Assembly (NCBI RefSeq): GCF_017311415.1
Contig: NZ_JAEKIS010000002.1
Coordinates: 186,001-250,000 of the forward strand
Source of the DNA: Salipiger abyssi
GTDB taxonomy: Bacteria; Pseudomonadota; Alphaproteobacteria; Rhodobacterales; Rhodobacteraceae
Reading direction: 5' to 3'
DNA length: 64,000 nt
Shown: piece by piece, positions 24,603 through 33,509 of the stretch
Layout: every line of letters starts with the position of its first letter
Position numbering within the stretch: position 1 is the first letter of the stretch
Notes under the pieces: model-generated
Told to the model about the DNA's origin: nothing
Seen by the model: only the letters and a program-made list of their open reading frames with translations
The model's database searches: none
Position numbers and translations under genes: made by a program

Positions 24603-25454
24603 ATGCCCCAGAAGACTTTCCTGCTCTGCCCCGGCGCCTCGAAATCCGGCACCACCTGGATCCGCACCTATCTCGGCGATGCCGAAGGCGCCGATATGGG
24701 CCCGCTTGGCGAGATGCAGGTCTGGGATGCGGCCACGGTGCCGGAAAAGGCTCATTTCCTCATGCCCGAGCCGCCCACGTTCCGCCGTGTGCAATTCGCT
24801 TTGGCCCGACGCCTCGGTCTGCCCTTGCGCGGCAAGGAGCTGCGCTGGTTCCTGCAACAGGATCTTACACGCTACATCCCCTATTTCACCGGGCTGCTCG
24901 ACCGCACAGGCATCCGCCTCACCGGCGACGTGACCCCTGGCTATGCCGCGCTCACGGCGGACACGCTGCGCCGCATCGACGAGGAGTTTGCCGGCGAAGG
25001 CGTGACGGTAAAGACCGTCTTCACCCTGCGCGACCCGATCGAGCGGGCATGGTCGCTGCTCAAGATGTATCGCCGCAAGAGCAAGCTCTCGGACGATCTC
25101 GCCGACCGCGAGGCATTTCTGGCGATTTTCGCCCCCGGCGGCCGTGGCACCACCGATCCAGACTATCACGTCACGCTGTCATGTCTCGACAAGGTTTTCC
25201 CGAAAAACCGTCAGTTCGTCACGCTTTACGAGACGCTCTTCACGCCGGAGACGATCACAGCGCTCTCCGCCTATATCGGCATCGCCGCCCGTCCCGAGGC
25301 CGGTGGCGCGGCGGTCAACGCCGCCGGCGACCGCAGCGCGCTGCCCGAAGGGCTCGCCGAACAGGTCTTCCCGAGCTTTGCGAAGGACTATGAAGCCGTG
25401 CTGAAACGGCTGCCCCGGGCGGAAACGCTCTGGCCGCACGCGCATCTGCTCTGA
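24603..25454 (+). CDS. Sulfotransferase-domain protein
   Basis: The 283-residue protein has the PAPS 5'-phosphosulfate loop PGASKSGTTWIRTYL (residues 10-24) and the 3'-phosphate region FTLRDPIERAWSLLKMYRR around residue 140, the two hallmarks of sulfotransferases. It would transfer sulfate from PAPS to a carbohydrate, lipid or small acceptor. No PAPS-synthesis or polysaccharide gene is adjacent, so the acceptor is unknown. ATG 24603 lacks a convincing ribosome-binding site, and an earlier in-frame start at 24501 cannot be excluded. Confidence 0.87.
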   Translation: MPQKTFLLCPGASKSGTTWIRTYLGDAEGADMGPLGEMQVWDAATVPEKAHFLMPEPPTFRRVQFALARRLGLPLRGKELRWFLQQDLTRYIPYFTGLLDRTGIRLTGDVTPGYAALTADTLRRIDEEFAGEGVTVKTVFTLRDPIERAWSLLKMYRRKSKLSDDLADREAFLAIFAPGGRGTTDPDYHVTLSCLDKVFPKNRQFVTLYETLFTPETITALSAYIGIAARPEAGGAAVNAAGDRSALPEGLAEQVFPSFAKDYEAVLKRLPRAETLWPHAHLL

Positions 25455-25467
25455 CCCCGCACCGGCA

Positions 25468-25491
25468 GAGATTTTTCGTACGAAAAATCTC
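25468..25491. repeat. Perfect 24-base palindrome between convergent genes
   Basis: The arm GAGATTTTTCGT (25468-25479) is followed directly by its exact reverse complement (25480-25491). It lies between the convergent sulfotransferase and rpsI genes. It belongs with the palindromes at 33965-34009 and 60651-60695, which also sit in convergent spacers, and likely acts as a bidirectional terminator. Confidence 0.7.
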
Positions 25492-25511
25492 AAGGCCCCC
25501 GGCAAATGCAA

Positions 25512-25537
25512 AAGGGCCGCCCCAGCGGGCGGCCCTT
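25512..25537 (-). terminator. Rho-independent terminator after rpsI
   Basis: An 11-base-pair perfect stem (AAGGGCCGCCC at 25512-25522 with its complement at 25527-25537) closes a 4-base loop. On the minus strand it is followed by TTTTGCATTT, so it terminates the rplM-rpsI transcript 23 bases after the stop. Confidence 0.85.
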
Positions 25538-25560
25538 CGCAATTCCGTGCCGAAGAAATA

Positions 25561-26049
25561 TCAGCGCTTCGAGAACTGGAAGCTGCGGCGCGCCTTGCGC
25601 TTACCGAATTTCTTCCGCTCGACCACACGGCTGTCGCGGGTCAGGAAGCCTGCCGCTTTCAGCGCGCCGCGCAGCGACGGATCGTAAAGCTGGAGCGCTT
25701 TCGAGATGCCGTGTTTGACCGCGCCGGCCTGACCGGACAGGCCACCGCCCTTGACGGTCGCCATCACGTCGAACTGGTCCTCGACACCGGCTACGCTGAA
25801 CGGCTGGCGCAGGATCATCTGCAACACCGGACGGGCGAAATAGGTGTTCAGCTCCTTGCCGTTCACCGTCACCTTGCCCGAGCCCGGCTTGATCCAGACG
25901 CGGGCGACCGCGTCCTTCCGCTTGCCGGTGGCATAGGAGCGGCCCAGCTCGTCGCGGACGGGCTCGCGCGGTTCGTCAAAGACTTCCGGGGCGGCTTCGA
26001 TGCCTGCGGCGGCGCCCAGTTCTTCCAGAGAGTTGATCTGTTCGGCCAT
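25561..26049 (-). CDS. rpsI: 30S ribosomal protein S9
   Basis: The 162-residue protein carries the S9 core from [17 protein letters not shown] to the basic tail [17 protein letters not shown], which reaches the P-site tRNA. About 38 residues ([17 protein letters not shown] and on) precede the core as an acidic N-terminal extension, common in Rhodobacteraceae but absent in E. coli. It lies 2 bases after rplM in the standard rplM-rpsI operon. Confidence 0.98.
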   Translation of the reverse strand: MAEQINSLEELGAAAGIEAAPEVFDEPREPVRDELGRSYATGKRKDAVARVWIKPGSGKVTVNGKELNTYFARPVLQMILRQPFSVAGVEDQFDVMATVKGGGLSGQAGAVKHGISKALQLYDPSLRGALKAAGFLTRDSRVVERKKFGKRKARRSFQFSKR

Positions 26050-26051
26050 GA

Positions 26052-26510
26052 TTACACCCGGGTGTTCTTTTTGTTCATCGACTTGACGTCCAGCACATCC
26101 GGCGTCTGCGCCTCGTGCGGATGCTCGGCGCCGGCATAGATGCGCAGGTTGGTCAGCTGCTGGCGCGCCAGACGGTTGCCCGGCAGCATGCGCTTGACGG
26201 CCTGGAAGACGACCCGCTCGGGATGCGCGCCTTCGAGGATCTGGGCCTTGGTGCGGGACTTGATGCCGCCCGGGTGACCGGTGTGCCAGTAGAAGTTTTC
26301 CTCACGCTTCTTGCCGGTCATCTGCACCTTGTCGGCGTTGATGACGATGACATTGTCGCCCATATCCATATGGGGCGTGAAGGTGGCCTTGTGCTTGCCA
26401 CGCAGACGCATGGCGACGATCGAAGCGAGACGGCCGAGAACGACGCCTTCCGCGTCGATCACGATCCATTTCTTCTCGATGTCTGCCGGAGTCGCAGAGA
26501 AGGTTTTCAT
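26052..26510 (-). CDS. rplM: 50S ribosomal protein L13
   Basis: The 152-residue protein is L13: [62 protein letters not shown] 26510 gives the normal N-terminus; the in-frame ATG at 26606 would add 32 foreign residues that cover the promoter. It is the first gene of rplM-rpsI, read from the promoter at 26572-26599. Confidence 0.98.
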   Translation of the reverse strand: MKTFSATPADIEKKWIVIDAEGVVLGRLASIVAMRLRGKHKATFTPHMDMGDNVIVINADKVQMTGKKREENFYWHTGHPGGIKSRTKAQILEGAHPERVVFQAVKRMLPGNRLARQQLTNLRIYAGAEHPHEAQTPDVLDVKSMNKKNTRV

Positions 26511-26571
26511 CGTGGGTGCCCTTGAGCTTGTAGTGACGGGGCCCGTGCGGGGCCCGAATTCCGATTGCGCG

Positions 26572-26599
26572 GTTATACGCGCCGGGAAACACCAGTCAA
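26572..26599 (-). promoter_or_regulatory. Sigma-70-type promoter of rplM-rpsI
   Basis: On the minus strand TTGACT (complement of 26594-26599) and TATAAC (complement of 26572-26577) are 16 bases apart, a near-consensus pair. Transcription would start near 26564, leaving a leader of about 55 bases. The leader contains two copies of GGGGCCCG-type sequence. Confidence 0.75.
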
Positions 26600-26680
26600 G
26601 GGACACGCATCCGAATTAAAAAAGCAAAAACAATAACTTAAAATTATGGTATCAATATACCCCAAATTTCAGGGCAGTTT

Positions 26681-28105
26681 TCAGACCAGAATCTGCTCCG
26701 GCGGGTTGTCGAGCAGCCGGCGCAGCCGCGCCAGTGCCGCCTCGAAATCCGCCAGCGCCACCTGGGCGTTCATGCCGATCCGCACCGCATGCGGGGAAAA
26801 GCCGTTGCGCGGGGCGAAATCCTCGCCCGGGCGCACCTGCACCCCCTGCGCCTCGGCGGCGCGGCAGAAGGCGGCGGCGCGCCAGCCCGGCGGCAGCCGA
26901 AGCCAGACAAAGGGCGCGTGCTCATGCCAGCTCAGATCGTGCCCGCCCAGCACATTCAACGTCGCGCGCACGTAGACGGCATTGCGCCGGCGCACCGAGC
27001 GCACGATCTCGCGGGTCTCGTCACGCGACAGCAGATACTCCGTCAGATCCGCCAGCGGCCGCGCCAGGCCGAAAAAGCCGTTCTCCGCCACCCGGCGCAG
27101 CTCGGCGCGGCGCGATTGCGGCGCGATGGCAAAGCCGATGCGCAGCGCCGGCGTCAGGGTCTTGGAGATCGAGGAGACAAACCAGCCATGCTCGGGCAGC
27201 AGCGCGCGATAGGTGGCGTCGCGGCTCTCGCCCAGAAAGGTGCAATCGTCCTCGAGAATGTCAAAGCCGCCGCGCCGCGCCACATCGGCGATCTCGCGGC
27301 GACGCTCCGGCGGCGTCACCAGCGTGGTGGGATTGTGCAGCTCCGGCGAGGTACAGAGCAGCTGTGCCTCATGGCGCCGGGCGATCTCGGCCAGTGCGGA
27401 GGGTACAATACCGCATTCATCCATCGGGACCGATACAATCTCGGCCCGCATCAGCTCGGCGGCGCGGCGAAAGCCGGGATAGGCCAGCTCCTCGACAAGA
27501 ATCACCGGGCGGCGACCGCGCAGCACCGCCTGCATGACCAGCGAGATCCCGCTCTGCGCCCCGTGCGACAGCACCACATCCTCATGCTGAAGCGCCCCCA
27601 GCGGCACCCCACCGAGCCAGCCGACCACCGCCTTGCGGGCCGGCGCGAAGGCGCGCGCCGACGGGTATTCGAGCAGCGCGCCCGCCGGGCGCTCCGCCAG
27701 TTGCGCGAGCCCCTCGTGGATCATTGCCACCTGCCCCAGATCCGGCAGCCTTGCGGTGAAAAGATTGACCATTTCGCCGCTATCCTCGGCATGGCCATAG
27801 GGCGAGGATTGGTAAATCGGCGGACGCGGCTCCTCGGTCCCGCCGACAAAGGTGCCGCGCCCGACCTCGGCGATCAGCACCTCCTCATCCGTCAGGATCG
27901 TATAGGCCCGCGCCACGGTGCCCGGCGTCATGCCCAGCCGCCAGGCCAGATCGCGCACCGGCGGCAGGCGCGTGCCCACGCTCAGCACGCCTTCGGCAAT
28001 GCCCTGACGCAGCGCCGCGGCCAGCGCCCGGTATTTCGGCCCACCGTCCTGCGTGTCATACAACGCAGATATTGTATCGGTCACAATGTTTTTCTCGACG
28101 CTCAT
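26681..28105 (-). CDS. MocR/PdxR-type GntR regulator with aminotransferase domain
   Basis: The 474-residue protein joins a GntR winged helix (residues 20-90, VGTRLPPVRDLAWRLGMTPGTVARAYTIL) to a fold-type I aminotransferase domain with the PLP lysine in SSISKTLTPALRIGF. MocR regulators sense PLP or amino-related ligands. Their targets vary (PdxR for vitamin B6, GabR for GABA, others). It is divergent from a DUF1127 gene, with direct repeats in the 68-base spacer, so that gene is the probable target. The ATG at 28105 has a poor ribosome-binding site. Confidence 0.9.
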   Translation of the reverse strand: MSVEKNIVTDTISALYDTQDGGPKYRALAAALRQGIAEGVLSVGTRLPPVRDLAWRLGMTPGTVARAYTILTDEEVLIAEVGRGTFVGGTEEPRPPIYQSSPYGHAEDSGEMVNLFTARLPDLGQVAMIHEGLAQLAERPAGALLEYPSARAFAPARKAVVGWLGGVPLGALQHEDVVLSHGAQSGISLVMQAVLRGRRPVILVEELAYPGFRRAAELMRAEIVSVPMDECGIVPSALAEIARRHEAQLLCTSPELHNPTTLVTPPERRREIADVARRGGFDILEDDCTFLGESRDATYRALLPEHGWFVSSISKTLTPALRIGFAIAPQSRRAELRRVAENGFFGLARPLADLTEYLLSRDETREIVRSVRRRNAVYVRATLNVLGGHDLSWHEHAPFVWLRLPPGWRAAAFCRAAEAQGVQVRPGEDFAPRNGFSPHAVRIGMNAQVALADFEAALARLRRLLDNPPEQILV

Positions 28106-28113
28106 TTAGACAG

Positions 28114-28156
28114 AATGTATCAAGACGCCACGTAAAGCAAGGACATTGTATCAACA
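28114..28156. promoter_or_regulatory. Direct repeats in the MocR-DUF1127 spacer
   Basis: AATGTATCAAGA (28114-28125) and ATTGTATCAACA (28145-28156) are direct repeats 31 bases apart, three helical turns. A further TTGTATC occurs just inside the regulator gene near 28073-28080. MocR proteins commonly bind direct repeats containing GTATC-like cores. Confidence 0.6.
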
Positions 28157-28173
28157 CAATACTGGAGACGACC

Positions 28174-28401
28174 ATGACCTCGACCACCCAAGCCCCGCTC
28201 ATCGCCTATCTCGACGCGCAGCGCCCGCTGCCGCCGCAGTCGGCATTTGCGCTGCGCATCGCGGTGGCCCTGGCCAAGTGGTCGGAGCGCCGCCGCACCC
28301 GCCGCGCGCTGGCGCAGCTCGACCCGCATTTGCTGCGCGATATCGGATTGGAACGGCACGTCGCCTACAAGGAGGCGCGCCGCATGTTCTGGCAGAGCTG
28401 A
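28174..28401 (+). CDS. DUF1127 small protein
   Basis: The 75-residue protein ends in the DUF1127 motif: WSERRRTRRALAQLDPHLLRDIGLERHVAYKEARRMFW, an arginine-rich region of about 40 residues. DUF1127 proteins in alphaproteobacteria (for example CcaF1 of Rhodobacter) bind RNA or adjust stress and phosphate responses. The exact role here is unknown. CTGGAGACGACC precedes ATG 28174, and a strong terminator follows. Divergence from the MocR gene suggests PLP-related control. Confidence 0.88.
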   Translation: MTSTTQAPLIAYLDAQRPLPPQSAFALRIAVALAKWSERRRTRRALAQLDPHLLRDIGLERHVAYKEARRMFWQS

Positions 28402-28431
28402 TCCCCGGATCTGCCGGAACCTCTTCCCCTG

Positions 28432-28460
28432 GGCGCGAGGCATTCCCTCGCGCCTTTTTT
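28432..28460 (+). terminator. Rho-independent terminator after DUF1127
   Basis: GGCGCGAGG (28432-28440) pairs perfectly with CCTCGCGCC (28446-28454) around CATTC, followed by six T residues. This is a textbook terminator and also separates the convergent thioesterase gene. Confidence 0.92.
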
Positions 28461-28468
28461 GCATATCG

Positions 28469-28897
28469 CTATCCCGCCGGCACCGGCGGAATCGCATAGG
28501 TCAGCGAGCCATGCGCCACCGGCTTCTCGGAGCCTTCGGAGAATAGCAGCACATCGGTGACGCTCAGGCTGCGGCCGATCTTCAGCACCCGCGCCTCGGC
28601 CAGAAGATCCCTGCCCGCCTCGGGCTTGCGCATGAAGTCGATCGAGCAATGGGTGGTCACGGTCAGCGGCTGCCGCCCGATGCGTGCCAGCGTCGCCACA
28701 TAGGCCGCCACATCCGCCAGCGCGAACATCGACGGGCCCGAGACCGTGCCGCCGGGGCGCAGGTGATCGTCCGAGACCAGCAGCCGCATCACCAGCAGAT
28801 CCTCGCCCATGCGGTCGATGCCGAACATGCCCTCGACCTGCGGAAAGACCTCCATCAGATAGGCCTCCATCTCCGGAACCGTGAATGCGAGCGCCAT
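28469..28897 (-). CDS. PaaI-type hotdog thioesterase
   Basis: The 142-residue protein is a hotdog-fold acyl-CoA thioesterase with HLRPGGTVSGPSMFALADVAAYV in the central helix and TTHCSIDFMRKP on the following strands. It would hydrolyse an acyl-CoA in the cytoplasm. GGGAGGAAAGC gives a strong start at 28897. It is divergent from the enoyl-CoA hydratase gene with a 57-base spacer, consistent with a shared role in acyl-CoA turnover. Confidence 0.88.
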   Translation of the reverse strand: MALAFTVPEMEAYLMEVFPQVEGMFGIDRMGEDLLVMRLLVSDDHLRPGGTVSGPSMFALADVAAYVATLARIGRQPLTVTTHCSIDFMRKPEAGRDLLAEARVLKIGRSLSVTDVLLFSEGSEKPVAHGSLTYAIPPVPAG

Positions 28898-28954
28898 GCT
28901 TTCCTCCCTGTTGCCCTGCCGCTAAGCTGCCCTCAAACCCAAGGGGAGGACAAG

Positions 28955-29740
28955 ATGGGCCTGCTGGAACGTCACGACACCGGCGCGGTCGCGCGCCTGC
29001 ACATGAACGCGCCGGAGCGGCTGAACGCGCTCTCCGACGAGATGCTGGCGGCGCTTCAGGCGCAGATCGACGCGCTGGCCGAAGACCGGGCGATCCGCGC
29101 GGTGATCCTCTCGGGCGAGGGCAAGGCGTTCTGCGCCGGCCACGATCTCAAGCAGATGCAGGCGGGCCGGCAAGCGGAGGATTCGGGCCGCGCCTATTTC
29201 GCCGATCTCTTCACCCGCTGCGCCCGGGTGATGACCGGCCTGCAAAAACTGCCGCAGCCGGTGGTCGCGCAGGTGCAGGGCATCGCCACCGCCGCCGGCT
29301 GCCAGCTCGTGGCCTCCTGCGATCTGGCGGTGGCGGCCAAGGGTACGCGCTTTGGCGTCAACGGCGTGAATATCGGGCTGTTCTGCTCGACACCGATGGT
29401 GGCGCTCACCCGCAATATCGCGCCGAAACATGCCTTCGAGATGCTGACGACCGGCCGTTTCGCCGACGCCGAAGAGGCGCGACAGATGGGCCTGGTGAAC
29501 CGCGTCGTGCCCGGCGATCAGCTGGTGGAGGCCGCGGAAGAGCTGGCGGCGAGCGTGGCCGGCAAGCTCGGCGCGGCGGTGAAGATTGGCAAGGAGGCGT
29601 TTTACACTCAGGCCGGGCTGCCGCTGGAGGAGGCCTATGCCTATGCCGGGCAGGTCATGGTGGAAAACATGCTCTGGCGCGATACGGATGAGGGTATTTC
29701 GGCCTTTCTCGAAAAAAGAAAACCCGATTGGGAGCAATAA
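28955..29740 (+). CDS. Enoyl-CoA hydratase/isomerase family protein
   Basis: The 261-residue crotonase-fold protein has RLHMNAPERLNALSDEM, the oxyanion segment SGEGKAFCAGHDLKQMQ and VQGIATAAGCQLVASCDLAVA. It hydrates enoyl-CoA or acts as a related crotonase. The ECH residue pair of true hydratases (two glutamates) is not clearly present: the second motif has AAGCQLVASCD, so an isomerase or a hydratase-like activity is possible. AAGGGGAGGACAAG precedes ATG 28955. Confidence 0.88.
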   Translation: MGLLERHDTGAVARLHMNAPERLNALSDEMLAALQAQIDALAEDRAIRAVILSGEGKAFCAGHDLKQMQAGRQAEDSGRAYFADLFTRCARVMTGLQKLPQPVVAQVQGIATAAGCQLVASCDLAVAAKGTRFGVNGVNIGLFCSTPMVALTRNIAPKHAFEMLTTGRFADAEEARQMGLVNRVVPGDQLVEAAEELAASVAGKLGAAVKIGKEAFYTQAGLPLEEAYAYAGQVMVENMLWRDTDEGISAFLEKRKPDWEQ

Positions 29741-29836
29741 GTTGCGGCTTGTGTGACCAGATCACAGACGCGGCGGCCCGGATGCGGTTAAATGCCGGCA
29801 CAAGAACGGTAGACCTTTCGAAAAAGGAGAAAGACC

Positions 29837-30034
29837 ATGTTTGCCAAGAATGTCGGCGGGATCGACAAGATCCTGCGCATTGTCGTGGGCGCCCTGCTCA
29901 TCCTCGCTTATTTCCTGACGGATGGCCCCTATAGCTGGCTCTATCTGCTGGGCATCATCCCGCTGGTGACCGGGCTGCTGGGCACCTGCCCGATTTACTC
30001 GCTGCTGGGCATCAACACCTGCCCCCGGAAATAA
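29837..30034 (+). CDS. DUF2892 (YgaP-like) small membrane protein
   Basis: The 65-residue protein begins MFAKNVGGIDKILRIVVGA and has two membrane helices (about residues 13-29 and 33-50), ending in TCPIYSLLGINTCPRK. This is the transmembrane part of YgaP-like proteins (DUF2892), often tied to sulfide or rhodanese proteins; here it stands alone. GAAAAAGGAGAAAGACC precedes the ATG. Function is unknown. Confidence 0.88.
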   Translation: MFAKNVGGIDKILRIVVGALLILAYFLTDGPYSWLYLLGIIPLVTGLLGTCPIYSLLGINTCPRK

Positions 30035-30152
30035 TCCGCCGGCGCGGCATCCGCGCCCGGCAAAGCTCCGCCCATGCGCACCGGTTGAGGAAACCGGGCA
30101 TGGGCGGTCGGCGTTTTCCCTGCAAAGACTTTGCGAAATAAGGAGAAATGCC

Positions 30153-30509
30153 ATGGGTCGCACCCTCGCCATCGCCCTGCTCTCGACCGTCACCGCGCTG
30201 GGCCTGCCGCTCGCCGCCAGCGCTTCCCCCAAGGGCTGCCCGCCGGGACTTGCGAAAAAGCACAATGGCTGCAACCCGCCGGGGCTGGCCAAGAAAACCG
30301 TGCGCGACCGTGACGACCGCGATCATGTCTATCGCTATCGCATCGGCGAGCGGATTTCCGACGGCTATGTTGTCCTGCGCGACCCGCGCGATTACGGGTT
30401 GGTTCCGGATTACACCTATTACCGCAGCAACGACACGGTGTACCGGGTCGATCCCGAGACCCGCAAAGTGCTCGACGTGATCGGCGCAGTCTCGGCCCTG
30501 CTGAACTGA
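30153..30509 (+). CDS. RcnB-like small secreted protein
   Basis: The 118-residue protein has a signal peptide (residues 1-24, LAASASP) and two copies of a Cys/Pro/Gly/Leu/Lys motif: CPPGLAKK (29-36) and CNPPGLAKK (40-48). The C-terminal half (DYGLVPDYTYYRSNDTVYRVDPETRKVLDVIG) resembles RcnB-type periplasmic domains. From memory, relatives are sometimes labelled 'excinuclease ABC subunit A' because the gene neighbours uvrA; nothing in this sequence supports that name. It is convergent with uvrA across a terminator. AAGGAGAAATGCC precedes ATG 30153. Confidence 0.75.
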   Translation: MGRTLAIALLSTVTALGLPLAASASPKGCPPGLAKKHNGCNPPGLAKKTVRDRDDRDHVYRYRIGERISDGYVVLRDPRDYGLVPDYTYYRSNDTVYRVDPETRKVLDVIGAVSALLN

Positions 30510-30530
30510 GCCGCCGCTCATTGCTGCGCG

Positions 30531-30560
30531 AAAGGGGCCTGTCGCGTGACAGGCCCTTTT
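30531..30560. terminator. Bidirectional terminator between the RcnB-like gene and uvrA
   Basis: AAAGGGGCCTGTC (30531-30543) pairs with GACAGGCCCTTTT (30548-30560), 13 base pairs with one G-T pair, around a 4-base loop. The A and T runs at the ends serve both strands. Confidence 0.85.
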
Positions 30561-30573
30561 CACGTCATGCGCC

Positions 30574-33444
30574 CTATTCGGCAGCCACCCGGCCCGCCGC
30601 GAGCATCGGCTTGAGATAGTGGCCGGTATGCGAGCGCTCGACCGCCGCGACCTCTTCGGGGGTGCCGGTCGCGACGATCTCGCCGCCGCCATCGCCGCCC
30701 TCGGGGCCGATGTCGATGAGGTGGTCGGCGGTCTTGATCACGTCGAGATTGTGCTCGATCACCACCACCGTGTTGCCCTGCTCCACCAGCTCGTGCAGCA
30801 CTTCGAGCAGCTTGCGCACATCCTCGAAATGCAGCCCCGTGGTGGGCTCGTCGAGAATATAGAGCGTGCGGCCCGTCGAGCGTTTCGCCAGCTCCTTCGA
30901 CAGCTTCACCCGCTGCGCCTCGCCGCCCGAAAGCGTCGTCGCCTGCTGGCCCACCTTGATATAGCCGAGCCCGACGCGCATCAGCGCATCCATCTTTTCG
31001 CGGATGCTGGGCACCGCCTGGAAAAAGCCCTGCGCCTCTTCAACCGTCATATCAAGAACGTCGGCGATGCTCTTGCCCTTGAACTTGATTTCCAGCGTCT
31101 CGCGATTGTAGCGCGCGCCCTTGCAGGTCTCGCATTCGACATAGACGTCGGGCAGGAAATGCATCTCGATCTTGATGACGCCATCGCCCTGGCAGGCCTC
31201 GCAGCGCCCGCCCTTGACGTTGAACGAAAACCGCCCCGGCTTGTAGCCGCGCGCCTTGGCCTCGGGCAGCCCGGCGAACCAGTCGCGGATGGGCGTGAAG
31301 GCGCCGGTATAGGTGGCGGGGTTGGAGCGCGGCGTGCGCCCGATGGGCCGCTGGTCGATGTCGATGACCTTGTCGAGATGCTCGAACCCCTTGATCGTCT
31401 CGCAGGGCGCCGGCGTCTCGCGCGCGCCGTTGAGCTTCATCGCGGCATTCTTGTAGAGCGTCTCGATGGTCAGCGTCGACTTGCCGCCGCCCGACACACC
31501 GGTGACGCAGACGAACTTGCCCAGAGGGAAGTCGGCGGTCACCTTCTTGAGGTTGTTGCCGGTCGCCTTGACCACGGTGAGTTTCTTCTTGTTGCCCTTG
31601 CGCCGCTCCGCCGGCACGGCGATCTCGCGCGCGCCGCAGAGATACTGACCGGTGAGGCTGGCGGGATCGGCGGCAATGGCATCCGGCGTGCCGTGGCTGA
31701 CCACCTGCCCGCCATGCACCCCGGCGCCGGGACCGATATCGAAGACGTAATCCGCCTGCCGGATCATGTCCTCGTCATGCTCTACCACAATCACCGTATT
31801 GCCCTGATCGCGCAGGGATTTCAGCGTGCCGATAAGGCGGTCGTTGTCACGCTGGTGCAACCCGATGGAGGGCTCGTCGAGCACATAGAGCACGCCGGTG
31901 AGGCCGGAACCGATCTGCGAGGCGAGCCGGATGCGCTGGCTCTCGCCCCCCGAGAGCGTGCCCGCCGCGCGGCTCATGGTGAGGTATTCGAGGCCCACAT
32001 TGTTGAGGAAGCCCAGCCGCTCGCGGATCTCCTTGAGGATGGCGCGGGCGATCTCGTTCTTCTGGCCGGTCAGCGCGTCGGGCACGGTGCCGATCCAGGC
32101 ATAGGCCTCCTTGATCGACATCTGGACCACCTGACCGATATGCAGCAGGTTGCCGGGCTTGCCGATCTTCACCGCCAGCGCCTCCTCACGCAGCCGGTAG
32201 CCGCCGCAGCTGCCGCAGGGGCGGTTGTTCTGGTAGCGCTCGAATTCCTCGCGGATCCAGTTGCTGTCGGTCTCGCGATAGCGGCGTTCCATATTGGGGA
32301 TCACCCCCTCGAACACCCGCTCGACCTGATAGACCCGCCCGCCCTCATCGTAGCGGAAGGGAATCTCTTCCTTGCCGGAGCCGTAGAGAAAGACCTGCTG
32401 CACATGCGCGGGCAGATCCTTCCAGCGCTCGTTCTTGTTGAACTCGTAATGCTTGGCGATGCTCTCGATGGTTTGCAGGAAATAGGGCGATTTGCCCTTG
32501 CGCCAGGGCGCGATGGCGCCGTCGGAGATCTTCAGCGTGGCATCGGGCACCACCAGCCGTTCGTCAAAGAACAGCTCGACGCCCAGCCCGTCGCATTCCG
32601 GGCAGGCGCCGAAGGGCGCGTTGAAGGAGAACAGCCGCGGCTCGATCTCGGGGATGGTGAAGCCGCTGACCGGACAGGCGAAATTCTCCGAGAAGGTGAT
32701 CCGCTCAGGGTCTCCTTCCTTCGGCGCCGTTTCCAGAATCGCGATGCCGTCGGCGAGGTCGAGCGCGGTGCGGAAACTGTCGGCGAGCCGCGTCTCCAGC
32801 CCCTCGCGCACGACGATGCGGTCGACCACCACGTCGATATCGTGGCGGAATTTCTTGTCGAGCGTGGGCGGCGTGTCGAGCTCGTAGAACTCGCCATCCA
32901 CCTTGACCCGCTGGAAGCCCTGCTTGCGCAGCTCCAGGAACTCTTTCCTGTACTCGCCCTTGCGGTCGCGGATGATCGGCGCCAGCAGATAGCCGCGGGT
33001 GCCCTCCTCCATGCCCATGACCCGGTCGACCATGTCCTGCACCTGCTGCGCCTCGATGGGCTGGCCGGTGGCGGGCGAATAGGGCGTGCCGACGCGGGCG
33101 AATAGCAGACGCAGGTAGTCGTAGATCTCGGTCACCGTGCCGACGGTGGAGCGCGGGTTCTTCGACGTGGTCTTCTGCTCGATGGAAATCGCCGGCGACA
33201 GGCCCGCGATGTGATCGACATCGGGCTTTTCCATCATGTCGAGGAACTGCCGCGCATAGGCCGAGAGACTCTCGACATAGCGGCGCTGCCCCTCCGCATA
33301 GATGGTATCGAATGCCAGCGACGACTTGCCCGAGCCCGACAGGCCGGTGATCACCACCAGCTCGTCGCGGGGAATGTCGACATCGATCGATTTCAGATTG
33401 TGCTCGCGCGCGCCGCGCACTTCGATCTGCTTCAGCTCAGCCAT
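30574..33444 (-). CDS. uvrA: Excinuclease ABC subunit A
   Basis: The 956-residue protein shows the two ABC halves of UvrA: first Walker [16 protein letters not shown], zinc-finger Cys pairs CPECDGLG and CGSCGG, signature LSGGESQRI, then Walker [11 protein letters not shown] in the C-terminal half, CEACQGDG and CETCKG, and [12 protein letters not shown]. It recognises DNA damage in nucleotide excision repair with UvrB and UvrC. Its promoter (33470-33498) and LexA box (33510-33524) lie upstream, so it is SOS-induced. GGAGGTCTC precedes ATG 33444. Confidence 0.98.
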   Translation of the reverse strand: MAELKQIEVRGAREHNLKSIDVDIPRDELVVITGLSGSGKSSLAFDTIYAEGQRRYVESLSAYARQFLDMMEKPDVDHIAGLSPAISIEQKTTSKNPRSTVGTVTEIYDYLRLLFARVGTPYSPATGQPIEAQQVQDMVDRVMGMEEGTRGYLLAPIIRDRKGEYRKEFLELRKQGFQRVKVDGEFYELDTPPTLDKKFRHDIDVVVDRIVVREGLETRLADSFRTALDLADGIAILETAPKEGDPERITFSENFACPVSGFTIPEIEPRLFSFNAPFGACPECDGLGVELFFDERLVVPDATLKISDGAIAPWRKGKSPYFLQTIESIAKHYEFNKNERWKDLPAHVQQVFLYGSGKEEIPFRYDEGGRVYQVERVFEGVIPNMERRYRETDSNWIREEFERYQNNRPCGSCGGYRLREEALAVKIGKPGNLLHIGQVVQMSIKEAYAWIGTVPDALTGQKNEIARAILKEIRERLGFLNNVGLEYLTMSRAAGTLSGGESQRIRLASQIGSGLTGVLYVLDEPSIGLHQRDNDRLIGTLKSLRDQGNTVIVVEHDEDMIRQADYVFDIGPGAGVHGGQVVSHGTPDAIAADPASLTGQYLCGAREIAVPAERRKGNKKKLTVVKATGNNLKKVTADFPLGKFVCVTGVSGGGKSTLTIETLYKNAAMKLNGARETPAPCETIKGFEHLDKVIDIDQRPIGRTPRSNPATYTGAFTPIRDWFAGLPEAKARGYKPGRFSFNVKGGRCEACQGDGVIKIEMHFLPDVYVECETCKGARYNRETLEIKFKGKSIADVLDMTVEEAQGFFQAVPSIREKMDALMRVGLGYIKVGQQATTLSGGEAQRVKLSKELAKRSTGRTLYILDEPTTGLHFEDVRKLLEVLHELVEQGNTVVVIEHNLDVIKTADHLIDIGPEGGDGGGEIVATGTPEEVAAVERSHTGHYLKPMLAAGRVAAE

Positions 33445-33469
33445 GAGACCTCCGGATCCGGATGCACGT

Positions 33470-33498
33470 TACATAGGCGAAAGCGCCGGGATCGCCAA
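33470..33498 (-). promoter_or_regulatory. Promoter of uvrA
   Basis: On the minus strand TTGGCG (complement of 33493-33498) and TATGTA (complement of 33470-33475) are separated by 17 bases. The start of transcription would be near 33463, giving a leader of about 20 bases. Confidence 0.6.
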
Positions 33499-33509
33499 TC
33501 GCAAAATGA

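Noticed and set aside
26521-26571. L13 autoregulatory leader in front of rplM
   Set aside because: The leader is short and contains GC-rich direct repeats but nothing that matches the known enterobacterial L13 element.
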